DNA from: Prunella strophiata
Lineage: Eukaryota; Chordata; Aves; Passeriformes; Prunellidae
Length of the DNA stretch: 64,000 nt
Direction of reading: 5' to 3'
NCBI GenBank assembly: GCA_036583965.1
Contig: JAZBQD010000030.1
Span: 57,475,551-57,539,550, forward strand
Position numbers and translations under genes: made by a program
The notes under the pieces: generated by a model
The model's input: only the letters and a program-made list of their open reading frames with translations
What the model was told of the DNA's origin: nothing
Databases searched by the model: none
In this document: piece by piece, positions 1-10,566 of the stretch
Position numbering within the stretch: the first letter of the stretch is position 1
How the letters are laid out: every line of letters starts with the position of its first letter

Positions 1-549
1 TATGTGGGTAGCTGGTTTAGATGACCACTCCTGTAGAGTAACAATAAGGAATTCATCAAAATGTGTTAAATCTAGTAGAATTATGGTAAATATATGAAAA
101 TATTTATTAAATCCTTTCTAGAAAGATAATTTATCTTTAATATGATCATAACAGAACATTTAAATATATCAGTTATATTAGCTTTAGGCACATATATTCT
201 TTGCGGTTTATTTTCAGCCTGTAGTTTTATCACATATACAGGTTCACTGAAAATGTAATATTTCAGGAATTTTTATTGAAAACAAAGATTCATCCACATA
301 GGAAAAAGCTATCTTTGAAAAGTTGATATCAAATCTAAACTTAGATTTTATACACCATTCATACATATATATATATTGACATAAGAAGTCATAAGCATAC
401 TTTCATAATAATTTACCATGAAAGCAATAATTATAATCACAAGATGAAAAGAGAGACAGGTTATTAAATATTATTTTTGTAAATTATTTCACAATAAGGT
501 TTATTTTCCATGTAAACTTCCTTCTAATAATTTTAAATATTCTTTGTTC
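1..549. other. AT-rich non-coding sequence, no gene seen
   Basis: Unique-looking AT-rich sequence with short TA runs (for example near 367-377). I see no open frame of interest, splice-flanked exon, RNA gene or recognisable transposon. Confidence 0.6.
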
Positions 550-570
550 TTTTTTTTTTTTTTTTTTTTT
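550..570. repeat. poly(T) homopolymer, 21 nt
   Basis: Uninterrupted run of 21 T. The flanks do not show a retrocopy or a polyadenylation signal on either strand, so slippage is the simplest reading. Confidence 0.95.
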
Positions 571-1067
571 ACAAAAACACTTAAGAAGGGATTTAGAATT
601 CACTGATCCTCTCCTAATGGTTTTGATGTATGTTGAAAATATCAAAATTAAATATTTTAATCATTATGTTACATTTTCCTTATTTATCTACATTGACTTT
701 GCTTTTCTTATAAATTGCATTTCCTGAAGTATCATGGCTCTCTCCTTTGCCTAGCTTCTGAGAGGAAGCAGTTTGAAGTAAATTTCTATGGTTCATCCTC
801 TACTTATTTGCAATTTACTGTCTTATATAAGTGCAAATTTTAGATATCATTATCAAGAAAAATGAAAGAATTCAAGAAAAAGAACAAATAGATACAGGGA
901 GATGGAGGGAATGACTTCAGAGTAATAATAAATAATCTAAAAGTAAGAGTTTAGCTAAACAAAAGCTATGGGGGATGAGAGAGATAGCAGGACAGAGAGG
1001 AAGAGAGAAGAAGAGCAAATATTTTATATGGAAAACCAGCTATCCTAGAAGTAAAGAGGTAAGATTA

Positions 1068-1294
1068 ACAAATGGAATGTTTAGACTGAATATCTGTAGA
1101 TATTCTGACAGGGAGATGTAATAGGATTTGGAATAGTCTCCTAAGGGTAGTGGTAGAAGTTTCATCATTTAGCATTTTCAACACTAGACAGGACAAAGCA
1201 CAGGAAAAAATATAGTTGGAGAAAATCCTGCCTTGACAGAGAGATGAAATGAATAATCTAATAGGCCTTTTCCATCTCTAACTTGTTGCTATGA
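1068..1294 (+). mobile_element. ancient CR1/L3-like LINE 3' end relic
   Basis: The stretch follows, with many changes, the 3' end of old amniote CR1-type LINEs. It has a TTTAGACTGAATATC block near 1081, a region around 1139-1170 resembling the tail of the reverse-transcriptase ORF2, then GACAGGACAAAGCAC near 1187. The last part reads TAATAGGCCTTTTCCATCTC and closes with CTATGA at 1289-1294, the equivalent of the CR1 terminal motif. It is 5'-truncated, has no open frame and is clearly more diverged than the CR1 copies at 9 kb and 22 kb. That points to an older subfamily such as L3- or CR1-X/Y-like; the family name is my inference from memory of the consensus. Confidence 0.7.
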
Positions 1295-2605
1295 AACTGC
1301 CAGAAAAGACTAAATTTAATCTTCTTGGTGTCTTTTATTCTTTTATACGTAAATTATCTTAATCTTTCCTGTGCATTTTCTACCTTTTCTGTCTCCTTTA
1401 ACACAGATTTAGAACGGGTATTTAAAATGTTTTTTATTCTATTTCCTCAACTGTTGCAAGTTAATTTTAGTTCTCATATGAAGGAAACATGAAAATGAAT
1501 AGTGGTTCTCCGTGTATTAGATATGAGCAAGAATTTTTTATTTCAGTGTTTTCTCTTGAAATTGTCAGGATTTTCACTAAGTTTCTGTAAAATTTTAGAC
1601 AGCAGTCCCAATGCAGACAAAATTAAAATAATCTCAATTACCTGCCATGTTTCAAACAGATTTTATTTAGAAATTATATTAAAAATTCTATTAAAGAGAT
1701 GGTTTACAAACACATTTTAAAAAAATCAAGAGTGATACTGCTGAAGAAAACATAAATATCACTGAAATCTTTCAGGCAGTACATTTTACTCTTTTGTTAC
1801 TGTTCTTGATTTTGTTTGCATTCATATGTGCTGTTTTCTTTCGGCAAAGGAAATGGCTGTGGATACTTTATTCTCAGAGGATCATATAGACATGTGTCAC
1901 AGTGAAGTTACCACACAAGTGTACCCTCTCATCTCTGAAATTGTCTTCAGAGAGCCAAGTGCCACTGGAGACTTGGGAGTGACAAGCCACAAGAGACAGA
2001 CCACAAATTTCAGAGAATGTCCTGTGAGAATCAAAGCTTTGTCACCCATGTCAAAATGGAAAATCACAGGGAGATGGAAAAAAATTATTGTTGTGACGTG
2101 CCAAATGCATAAGTGGAATTAACAATGTGATTCATGGAAAAAAAACCCCAAAAATATACTACTTTGTAGTTTCATTAATTGCTTTCAATGACTTAATTTT
2201 CTGAAGATCTCTAATTGCTCTTGAGATCAGAAAGCCAGGTGGATTTGGCATGTTTTGCTACTGACTTAATAAGTCTGAGATAAGCAAATGTCATGATCCA
2301 TGGAGGGATTAATTATTGCTAAATTGGTGATACTTACTTATTGCACGACTGATGGAACTCATATTTTATTTACACAACTTTTGAAATACTGACTTTAGTT
2401 CTGAAATTGAAATTTTCCTTTTCTCTTTAAACAGGAATAATAAAAGCAGTTGAAAGTTATTGTTTTTTTAAAGATTTGTGGTTTATTTACCATTTCACGT
2501 CATTATTTAATAGCTAGGAGAACCAAAAAATCTGAAATTAGGAATTGTGCCTTCGCTTTTTTCTCAGTATTTTAAATAGTTAACTGGCTCAAAATAGTTG
2601 TGTAA

Positions 2606-2635
2606 TATTTACACAATTAATATATTGTGTAAATA
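2606..2635. repeat. 12-bp perfect inverted repeat, 6-nt loop
   Basis: The left arm TATTTACACAAT (2606-2617) pairs exactly with ATTGTGTAAATA (2624-2635) around the loop TAATAT. It could extrude as a cruciform or fold in RNA; there is no sign of a gene or terminator context. Confidence 0.9.
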
Positions 2636-3759
2636 ATTCAGTTCTGGCAAAAGTACATATTGGTTTGTACAAAGACAAATACCTGAAAACTGTGGCTTTA
2701 ATAAGATTTTTTTATTTAACTAATGCAATTGAACAATGTAATTCCAAATCTCTTTAAGAACTTATATAATATCAATGTGACATATTCTAAAGCACACTTC
2801 TGGCATGAAGGAGGATGAATGTACTCAATAAATAGTGTTCATAGTTTTAAAAATTTGCAGACTTTTGTAATGGCTACAATCACATTAGAAAGTAAAACAC
2901 AGTAGAACTTTTTCTTTGCCCCTGAAGACAATTGGCAGAGCATTTCTTTCTGATTGTCACCTACAGCTAAACTCTTTTCTCCCCATAAACAGAATTACTA
3001 CTGTACTGAATCTTGGGAACAATTTGGTTCATCCATGGCTCCTGTTCCTAGGAGCTGCCTGGAGAGCAGTAGCTGCCATGAAGCAAAACTTACAAGGTTA
3101 CCAGAGAGTGTGCTTGCCTGCTTTCCACTGTGCATGGAATTCAATAAATATATGCTTCACTGTGCATATATTTAAGGTGTCCTATCTTCTTGGGTAACCA
3201 GCTTCAAACACTTTCTTTGTCACCAGGATTTTGAAAATGATAAACAGTGGAGCCCTCCCTTCCTTAAGGCTGTCCTCAGGATATTTCAGATTGGGCTCTT
3301 TGAATCACTCTGTTCTAAAAGATGTTTTTGTTTTAATTTGATAGGTTTTATAGCAAGTTTCTCCTGAAAGCACTAGTTTTGATATTTCGATATATTGTGC
3401 CTTCCCTACCAAATTCAAACCCAGAATACAAAAGAGAAAAAAGATCTTAAAATGAATAAATAAAAAGACAAAGCATGAACATCAGAGAAAAATCTCAAAA
3501 CAATGCCTTTTGTAATTATACTTGACATTCAATTACTCTGTCTAGAAGATACACTACTGCACTGCTATCTGCACATATGCATAAGTAGCTACTCTGATTA
3601 ATATTTGCACAAGAATATGAAAAGAAATAATGATTTGTAACTTATTATAAAGACCTGCCATGGAATCTTGGTAAAAATATGAAATTTCTAGTTGTTTAAG
3701 TAAGGATGGCACTTTAAAATATTATCTTAATAATTATGAATTCTTTTGATATTTGCTGT

Positions 3760-3783
3760 ATTCAAAAAGAATTCTTTTTGAAT
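3760..3783. repeat. 24-bp perfect palindrome
   Basis: A perfect two-fold symmetric sequence with no loop: the half-site ATTCAAAAAGAA is followed directly by its reverse complement, with GAATTC at the centre. A partial copy of the right arm (GAATTCTTTTGA) lies just upstream near 3738-3749, so the arm may have been copied locally. Flanking bases do not extend the symmetry. Confidence 0.95.
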
Positions 3784-4565
3784 CAGTGAAGATGTCATAA
3801 AGATTTCTAATATTAATTCAACATTTTAACATTTATAACAGATAAAATTGAAAAATATGGTGCTTCAATTTTCAGTGTACATTATCATTATAAATAAGGA
3901 AAATTCTGTTCTTCTTTTGCAAATAAGAGGAAAATGAGTAGGAAGCTATATGGGAATGATGCTATAACTTTAGGCTACAGAAAGTCTTATCCCTGTCTCC
4001 TTTATTGGAAAAATGTTCAAATTGGTGTTGTGAGAACCATCTTCAAGCATTCAATTTGTAACTGTGTGTCTCTCATCCAGGTACTCCATTTCTTCTTTAG
4101 CTAGGTACACTAGTGCGGGAGGCTGTCAAAGTTCTGGAAGCTTTTTAAAGTAACAATAGATAAAAAGATTGCTTCAGGCTTACAGATGTGAGTCCCACAT
4201 GTGGTTATCTTGCTGTAACATATGTGTGACTGGTTTGCAGTTCTTTTTGAGAAAGATACACACAGACCACATAATCTCTCACCTTGGATGCTGGGAGTAT
4301 CAGCCTTTAACTTTAGGAGTTATTTTCATTCAGAGAGATTTTATCAAACAGCCAAATTCATGAAAGTTTTGAAACTGAAAGTTTTGAAAAGGCTGGATAT
4401 TGAAAGAAGTGCAATTTTGCCATCAGGTGCTCACCTCACTGACAAGAGTATTCACACTCATAATTTGCATAATGCCTGACATGTAAAGGAAAGCAGCTAA
4501 GGAAGCTGAGAATGTCCCATCAGTTTGGAAATATACCTTGAAATTCATATGATTGTGTGATGGCA

Positions 4566-4566
4566 A

Positions 4567-4597
<31 letters not shown>

Positions 4598-4645
4598 GCT
4601 ACTACTACTACTACTACTACTACTACTAATAATAATAATAATAAT
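4566..4645. repeat. compound trinucleotide microsatellite (TAC)n(TAA)n
   Basis: About 20 TAC units with one TGC interruption near 4597-4599, passing directly into about six TAA units. Any frame across it reads as long runs of Leu/Ile or Val, so the 92-aa and 75-aa open frames over it are artefacts of the repeat. Confidence 0.97.
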
Positions 4646-5823
4646 ACTGACCCATTTAACATTAGAAAATGCCAGTTTGTTACAAAACTTTTTTGATACA
4701 TACAGAAAAGATGAAGAAGAAATTTATGAATCCTATTACATTCACCACCTATTATTTAATTCAAATAGCAATGTACTTTCCTGAATCCATTCTTAAAATT
4801 TATATAGAATTAGCAGTATGAAAAGCCCAAACAGCACCATTCTGCAAGGAATAGAACATTCATGACTTTATTAAAAGCTGGCAGTGATAAGTGTTATGTT
4901 GAATCACTAGCTTCCTAATAACAAACAGGAAATAAAAAAATATTAAAAGAAAAAAAAAAAAGAAATATGGATGGATGGTGCAAAAGACTGGCCACAGTGG
5001 TCAAAGTTAGGGAAAAGAAACAAAGGATGGAGCAAAGTGAGTTATGAAGTAAATACCATGATCACTATACATAGCTAGTGCACATCAATGAGGAATATTA
5101 GGTATTAAGCATTTTGCTTGGGGATAAAATGCTACTGAAATTTTCATTAACTAAAATACCTAGCAATATTGAATCTTTTAAATATGAAAGGATTTGAAGT
5201 AAAACTATTGTCTTTAACTCATTCTACATGTTTTGTATAGCTTATGAAAGTCAGAGAAAAATTCATGTGCAATTATCTGACATGTTGCTATACAAGTTTT
5301 TGATCTGTGGTGTGTTTCTATTGAGAAAATGATAGCAAAATATTGCAGCTGATGAGATTTTTCTAGTAACACATTCCATCATTTATCTTGTTCCACACTT
5401 GAGGGATTAGTCAGATTTTTTGATTTATTCTCAAACATTTTGTTTGCTGGTTTCCTGTGTTTGAATCTTTATTTTTTATTTAATTTTACTTTCATCTAGT
5501 ATAATTTTGCATATTATTGCCCTGATGAATCTATGCAGGGCAGTCATATTAGGATGTATATAAAACATTGTTTCATATAGCAGTAAATGTATTGCAAACT
5601 GTATAGTATTATGAATATTGTTCAAAATTTTCAATTTGGTCATTAAATCTGAACACTATAGTGCAATATTCTGAAGCTTGTTTCCTCAGCAGGTGTTGAA
5701 TTATTACTATGACAATGCCCATAACTATGCTTTATCTTCCCTTCTAAATGAAAACCCCAGAAGATAGCTAATAAATTGCTAATCAACTTGCTATTTACTG
5801 CCAAGTAAAACTTGTACTTATTA
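4646..5823. other. AT-rich non-coding sequence, no gene seen
   Basis: No recognisable element. It includes a short A-run near 4950-4962 and otherwise unique-looking sequence with no open frame worth reporting. Confidence 0.6.
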
Positions 5824-5869
5824 AGAAGAAAAATATGAAAAAAAGAAGAAAAAAAAAAAGAAGAAATAA

Positions 5870-5915
<46 letters not shown>
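5824..5915. repeat. A/G-rich tract and (GATA)n microsatellite
   Basis: An A/G-rich stretch (5824-5872) leads into an almost perfect (GATA)n array at 5873-5915, about 10.75 units, followed by one offset GATAG. It is the longest tetranucleotide array in the window. Confidence 0.97.
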
Positions 5916-5920
5916 GATAG

Positions 5921-8900
5921 TTTCACCTTGAAATTAAGATGACTATAAGTAGATGTCTAATTGTAGGTGTGAACACTTGAATTAATGGTTTAATGTTCTA
6001 TTTCTGCAACCTTAGGATACAGTTGTCTAACTGTGCTCTTTGAGATCATATAGAAAACTCAAGACAATTCTAAGGCCTGGCAGTTGTTAACTGGGACTTA
6101 ATCTTTTGTGGGACAGCTGAAGACAAGTAGGTATGTGACAACACCCAAAAATACCACTAAAAATGTATGTTTCCCCAATTAATTAGCCATAGTCAATCAA
6201 TGTAACCTGGACAGAAATTCAACTCACCATAAAGTAGATGCTGAGGACCCAAATCTATGCAAACACCTGGAAGTGACCTGAAACAACCTAGGGATTCTCA
6301 AACATTTTGATGGAGTTGACAGAGACAGCAAACAACACATGAGATATTCAGGCTCTTCTGGAGTGGCAAATGAAAGAAAGGCAGAGCACTCTAAAACTTC
6401 CCAAATGGTACAAGACTTGTGTATGTATGCTGACAAAAGAAATTTGTCACATACACAAGTCAGGTAAAACATATTCTAAACACTTGGACTCTTTGGAAGC
6501 AACTCAGAGAAGTTGTCTAAATAAAAAGATTTAAAGCCATCTCACATTCTGACATACCATAACTTCTGCCACCTAACTTCCAGCTGCCTGAAACTATTTG
6601 AAACAGACATGGTTTGATTCCTTTAGCTAGAGTTATAAAAGATCTATCAATTTATCAGCTGCTTTAGCTTCAGTCAAAAAATTTCATTAAACTTTTTTGG
6701 TTTTTTTTTTTTTTTTACTCACAAGAAGCAAAAGAGATTATAGAAGTAATTGGAATTTCTGTATTTATTCTGATCATTTTTTTTTTCCCTTTCACATTCC
6801 CTTTTACTACACTTTCTCTAGTATAGTGTTTAATTTTCTTTACAGGTGTTCTTACAGAAGGTGTAAAATGTTCACTTCAAAATGAATATAAAAATAGTCA
6901 GTGGAAATGACCCTGTCTGATCTAATATGTTAAAAATAGATCTTATTAAAAAAAAAAAAAAAAAAAACAAACAAAAAAAACCCACCAAACCAGAACAGGC
7001 AAACTCTCAAGGATAAAAAGGGCAAGGGAGATAGAAAATCTGAAGTTTGACACCAACCAAATTTATTACCCAAGATGCAAAAATCACTTAACACACTTGA
7101 CACAGTTTGTGCTCACAAACTCTTAGGATGTTTTTTGAGCCAAGGTTTGCCATCCTTAGAAAACCCAATTGTATTTTCACACATATCAAGTGGAATTTTT
7201 TCTTTGTTTTTTCTTTTCTTTTGTCTAAAAATATTGAGGGTGTTTCCTAGATAATGCAGACTCATTTGAATTCCAGACCTACTTGCCCTACTTCAGTACT
7301 AGCTACCTATTTGAGGACCACTAGTAACCAGTGACAGGAGTTGGTGTGACTGCTGAGAATTTTATGGCTTCTTACCTCTAATTGCTGAATTAATAGAATC
7401 TATTTTTCCTCAGGTCTCCCCACAGAAGCAGCTGTGGGTCTCAGAACACCTGGAAATCTAGTTTACTGAAGCTTGTCAAGGGAGCCAAGCTATTCTCAGA
7501 GGATGTATAAGTCACAGACATTATAAAACAGAGCGGAGTGCCTGGAATTTGAAAGCTGGATACACCATTATTTACTTTGTTCCCAGAGTACAAATCAGAG
7601 AGTTTCAATACTGCTTTTTTAATTAGGGTTCTGGGGTCTGGCTAACTAAAGATCCAGAAAACAGAAGAGCAAGTTGGTTTTGGGAGAAGATTTGCAGTTC
7701 TTTATCTAAAGACAGTAAAATAATGGGGAACTACACCAATAAATATCATGGCAGTTGAACAGTGAGGAAACTCATGAGAGAAAAATTTTGACAGCTACTT
7801 CAGAAATCTGTGAATGAAAAAATTCCTATGAAATGGAAATTTATTTGAACTCAAAAGGAACCAAAGACTGCTAGTTGTTTTCAATTAATAATGTTCTATT
7901 AAAATTTGTTTTTCAGGTTCATCTGTAAATACTAGCAGGTTTACATTTGCTTATGTCATACTAACATGTAACTTTATCAGGAAAAAATTGTGTCTTGTTA
8001 CAAACTTTTAAATAAAAGATATTTATAAATGTTACCTTTTAACACAGTTCTTAAATACTTTTACATATCATTTTAAATGCAGGGACTGAGTTAGATTTTA
8101 TTACCATTATCATTATAAAGATGGAATATTTTGAATCTGCCGTTCATTTATGTGACAAAATCTAGATCTTAAATTACTTGCTAGGGAAACACCTCTTTGC
8201 TAGTGTAGTAGCTATGAACAATGAAAAAAAACAGAATAAAATAAACCAAAGCAGTCTTGATGCTGTAACTTTCTTATTTACCACTGCATTTTGAAGGTGT
8301 TTAAACAGAGATTTAGAGAAGACAAGAGTTGACATAGCCATGTCATTTCATCCTATGATGTTACTATATTCTTTTCCTGACTTCATTAATCGACAGTGAA
8401 AATTATATTGGCAAACAATAATTTTGCATCTGGAGATATTGAACTAGTTGATATCTTAAACTTAATGCAAAGCAAAGAAAAAAAAGATTATTCTGCTGTT
8501 CAGTGTTTAAATGAAATCTCAATTTTTAAATACATTAATATCTTGAAAGCTATGTGACAAGGTTCTCTTTCAAAAAAATGCAATTTCCTGGCTTGATTAG
8601 GAACACAGAAATCATAGTAAATATTGGTCAAACAACTATGTTCAAAACAGAGATTATGAGACATCGGTTGTCCCATCAAACAACCTCTGGAGATTCATTA
8701 ACAAAAATTGGAAAAGCTCAGTGGCGATACTTCTATGAGTTTTAAAACCAAACCTGTATGGCTAGAGCAGACACCTAAAATTTGGATTGAAAAAGAAAGG
8801 TGAAACAAATCCTCATATTGAAAATTCTTTCAAACTTTATTTGAGAATGAATAATTTGGAGTACCCAAAAGAAACTATGAGTGGATAGCACACTATAGCT

Positions 8901-8994
8901 AATTGAAGGTTAAATGTATCCTGTTAAATCTTGAAAAGTACATCATTTTGTCATCTTTTTTAAGTGTAAAATAATCCATCAGGAGATCAAGATG
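5921..8994. other. non-coding, no gene seen
   Basis: About 3 kb with T-runs at 6701-6716 and 6781-6786 and an A-run at 6948-6967. Small open frames (82 aa at 6224-6472 on -, 63 aa at 8554-8745 on +) show no recognisable domain. Confidence 0.6.
6948..6986. repeat. poly(A) passing into (AAAC)-rich tract
   Basis: A run of 20 A followed by CAAACAAAAAAAACCCACC. The upstream sequence contains no AATAAA-type signal and does not resemble a retrocopy. Confidence 0.85.
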
Positions 8995-9664
8995 GGTGAT
9001 TAGTGGATTGAGAGCAGCCCTTGAGGAGAAGGACTTGAGAGCATGAATGAAAAATGGAATATGACTCAGTAATGCATGCTTACAGCTCAAAAAGCCAATT
9101 GTATTCTGGGCTGCATCAAAAGAAGTGACCAGAAGGTCAATGGAGGTGATTCTGCCTTTCTACTCTGCTCTCACAAGGCTCCACTTGGAGTGCTGGAACC
9201 AGTTCTGTGGCCCCCAAAATAAGAAAGACATGGATCAGTTGGAGCGAGTCCAGAGAAGGTCACAAAGATGATCAGAGAGCCAGAACACACCCTATGAGGA
9301 TGCACTGAGGGAACTGGGGCTATTTAGTCTAGAAAACAGTAAGGCTCCAGGGAGATCTTCAGGAAAGATGGTGAGGGGACTCTTTTTAAAGGAGTGTAGG
9401 GGTAGGATGAGGGCTAATGGTTTTCAAAGGAAAGAGGGTAGATTTAGATCAGATATCAGGAAGAAAGTAACTGTGAGTGTGGTGAGGCACTGGAACAGGT
9501 TGTCCAGAGAAGTGGATGATGCATTCCTAGAGCTGTTCAAGACAGGGTTGAATGAGTCTTTGCACAGCCTGATCTGGTGGAAGGGCAGCCTACCTATGGA
9601 AGAAAGGTTGGAACTTGATTGTATTTAAGGTCCCTTAAACAAAACAATCTATGATTTAATGATA
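8995..9664 (+). mobile_element. CR1 LINE fragment, 5'-truncated, with decayed ORF2 C-terminus
   Basis: About 670 bp of a chicken-repeat-1 non-LTR retrotransposon in sense orientation. The first part encodes, with breaks, the end of the reverse transcriptase: a segment near 9083-9125 reads [14 protein letters not shown], typical of CR1 ORF2 after the catalytic core. GGGCTGCATCAAAAGAAGTG lies at 9108-9127. A frame at 9368-9628 carries the usual CR1 C-terminal pattern RFRSDIRK...VVRHWNRLSREV. CACTGGAACAGGTTGTCCAG is at 9488-9507. The 3' end (about 9643-9664) is a degenerate form of the ATTCTATGA tail. The endonuclease, most of the RT and ORF1 are missing. This is the usual 5' truncation, and the copy is inactive. 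Confidence 0.95.
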
Positions 9665-10257
9665 CCTTCTCTTGATTCAGCAGGAAGCCATTAAAAAGTA
9701 GTTTTAAGCTATTCTTTAACAAACAGTATGGAGATAATTTAGATCTTCATTCATCGTGAGTGAAAGAAAAATAACAACTGACAGTATAATACCCAGTGAG
9801 AGTACTCATATATGAAATCTCTGTTGCTTGTGTGTTTAAATTAATGAAGTGGTTGTGAGAAAGTGATGGAAGTATTGAAAATAGTAGATCTGGGGACAAA
9901 AAAAAAAAGGAAAAAAAAAAAAAAGTATTTGTAATACTGCCTGTTTCTCTTTAATATGTTTGCTGCTGAAAAAGGCACTCCCATTCTGTTCTTTGGCTCC
10001 AACCACAGGTTCTCTCAGTGTCTTTGCTTTGCAGATTCGAATATTTAGATGGCCTTGAGAGGAAAAAGAGGGGATTGATTACTTGCTAAGAAACAATGTT
10101 GTTTGCATTATTTGTCATGTGATTGCTGAGAAACCTAAGGGAGTGTGCAGTAAAGGAAGAGAGGGAAAGAAGCCACCCCTTTCCCTGGTAGCCCACCCCC
10201 ATATCAGCTTGACTGATAGCGGAGCTATAACTAAAGTTAGTATTTTGGATCCAGTTG
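9665..10257. other. non-coding, no gene seen; A-rich run
   Basis: It contains A-rich runs near 9898-9925. The part just before 10258 could be unrelated host DNA or old retroviral sequence; I cannot tell which. Confidence 0.5.
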
Positions 10258-10566
10258 TGTGGGAGGTAGTACTGAAGGTAATTTCACCCCCTAAAGAGTT
10301 GCAGCTGTTCTAATTACTAAAGATTTGGAACAGGTGTGCCCTTAATAGGGCACAGGTACATCCAATGATATTGAGTAATATAAAAGGAGGGGCCAGCAAG
10401 AGAGAAGAGACAGAATTCAGTTAGCAGTGCTGTGGTGAGGAAGGAGGATGGAGTCAGCACTGCAAGGAACACAACGTGTGAAAAGGCATGGGACTTTCTA
10501 CAGCAAGATAACATTTCAGAGCTTGCTGATATAACTAGTAACCTTATCTGTGTTGGTAATGATACA
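10258..10566 (+). mobile_element. candidate solo LTR (309 bp) of an endogenous retrovirus-like element
   Basis: The segment begins TGTGGGAGG and ends GATACA, so it has the TG...CA ends of an LTR. It is flanked on both sides by GTTG (10254-10257 and 10567-10570), a possible 4-bp target duplication. It carries a CCAAT box (10362-10366) and a TATA box TATAAAAG (10379-10386) followed by GGAGGGGCC, like the U3/R boundary of avian LTRs. No gag, pol or env sequence lies beside it, which would make it a solo LTR. A 4-bp duplication can arise by chance and I am not certain of the family, so this is a moderate call. No AATAAA is visible. Confidence 0.5.
10379..10386 (+). promoter_or_regulatory. TATA box within candidate LTR
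   Basis: TATAAAAG preceded by CCAAT at 10362-10366 and followed by a G-rich stretch. The placement fits the U3 promoter of an LTR rather than a host gene, because no exon follows. Confidence 0.45.

Larger units (their letters stand above)
1295..4565. other. non-coding, no gene seen; contains two AT palindromes
   Basis: About 3.3 kb of AT-rich sequence. Open frames of 98 aa (1826-2122) and 93 aa (2916-3197) have no recognisable motif, no bias typical of coding DNA and no evident splice context, and I treat them as chance. The notable structures are inverted repeats at 2606-2635 and 3760-3783, listed separately. Confidence 0.6.

Noticed and set aside
1826..2122. 98-aa open frame with fairly mixed composition
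   Set aside because: It resembles no family known to me, including gag, pol or env of endogenous viruses, and lacks flanking splice or promoter signals.
4423..4784. Frames with long Val/Leu/Ile runs that look like membrane proteins
   Set aside because: They are direct translations of the (TAC)n(TAA)n microsatellite.
4566..5915. Direct-repeat arrays considered as CRISPR
   Set aside because: They are pure tandem microsatellites with no spacers, in a vertebrate genome.
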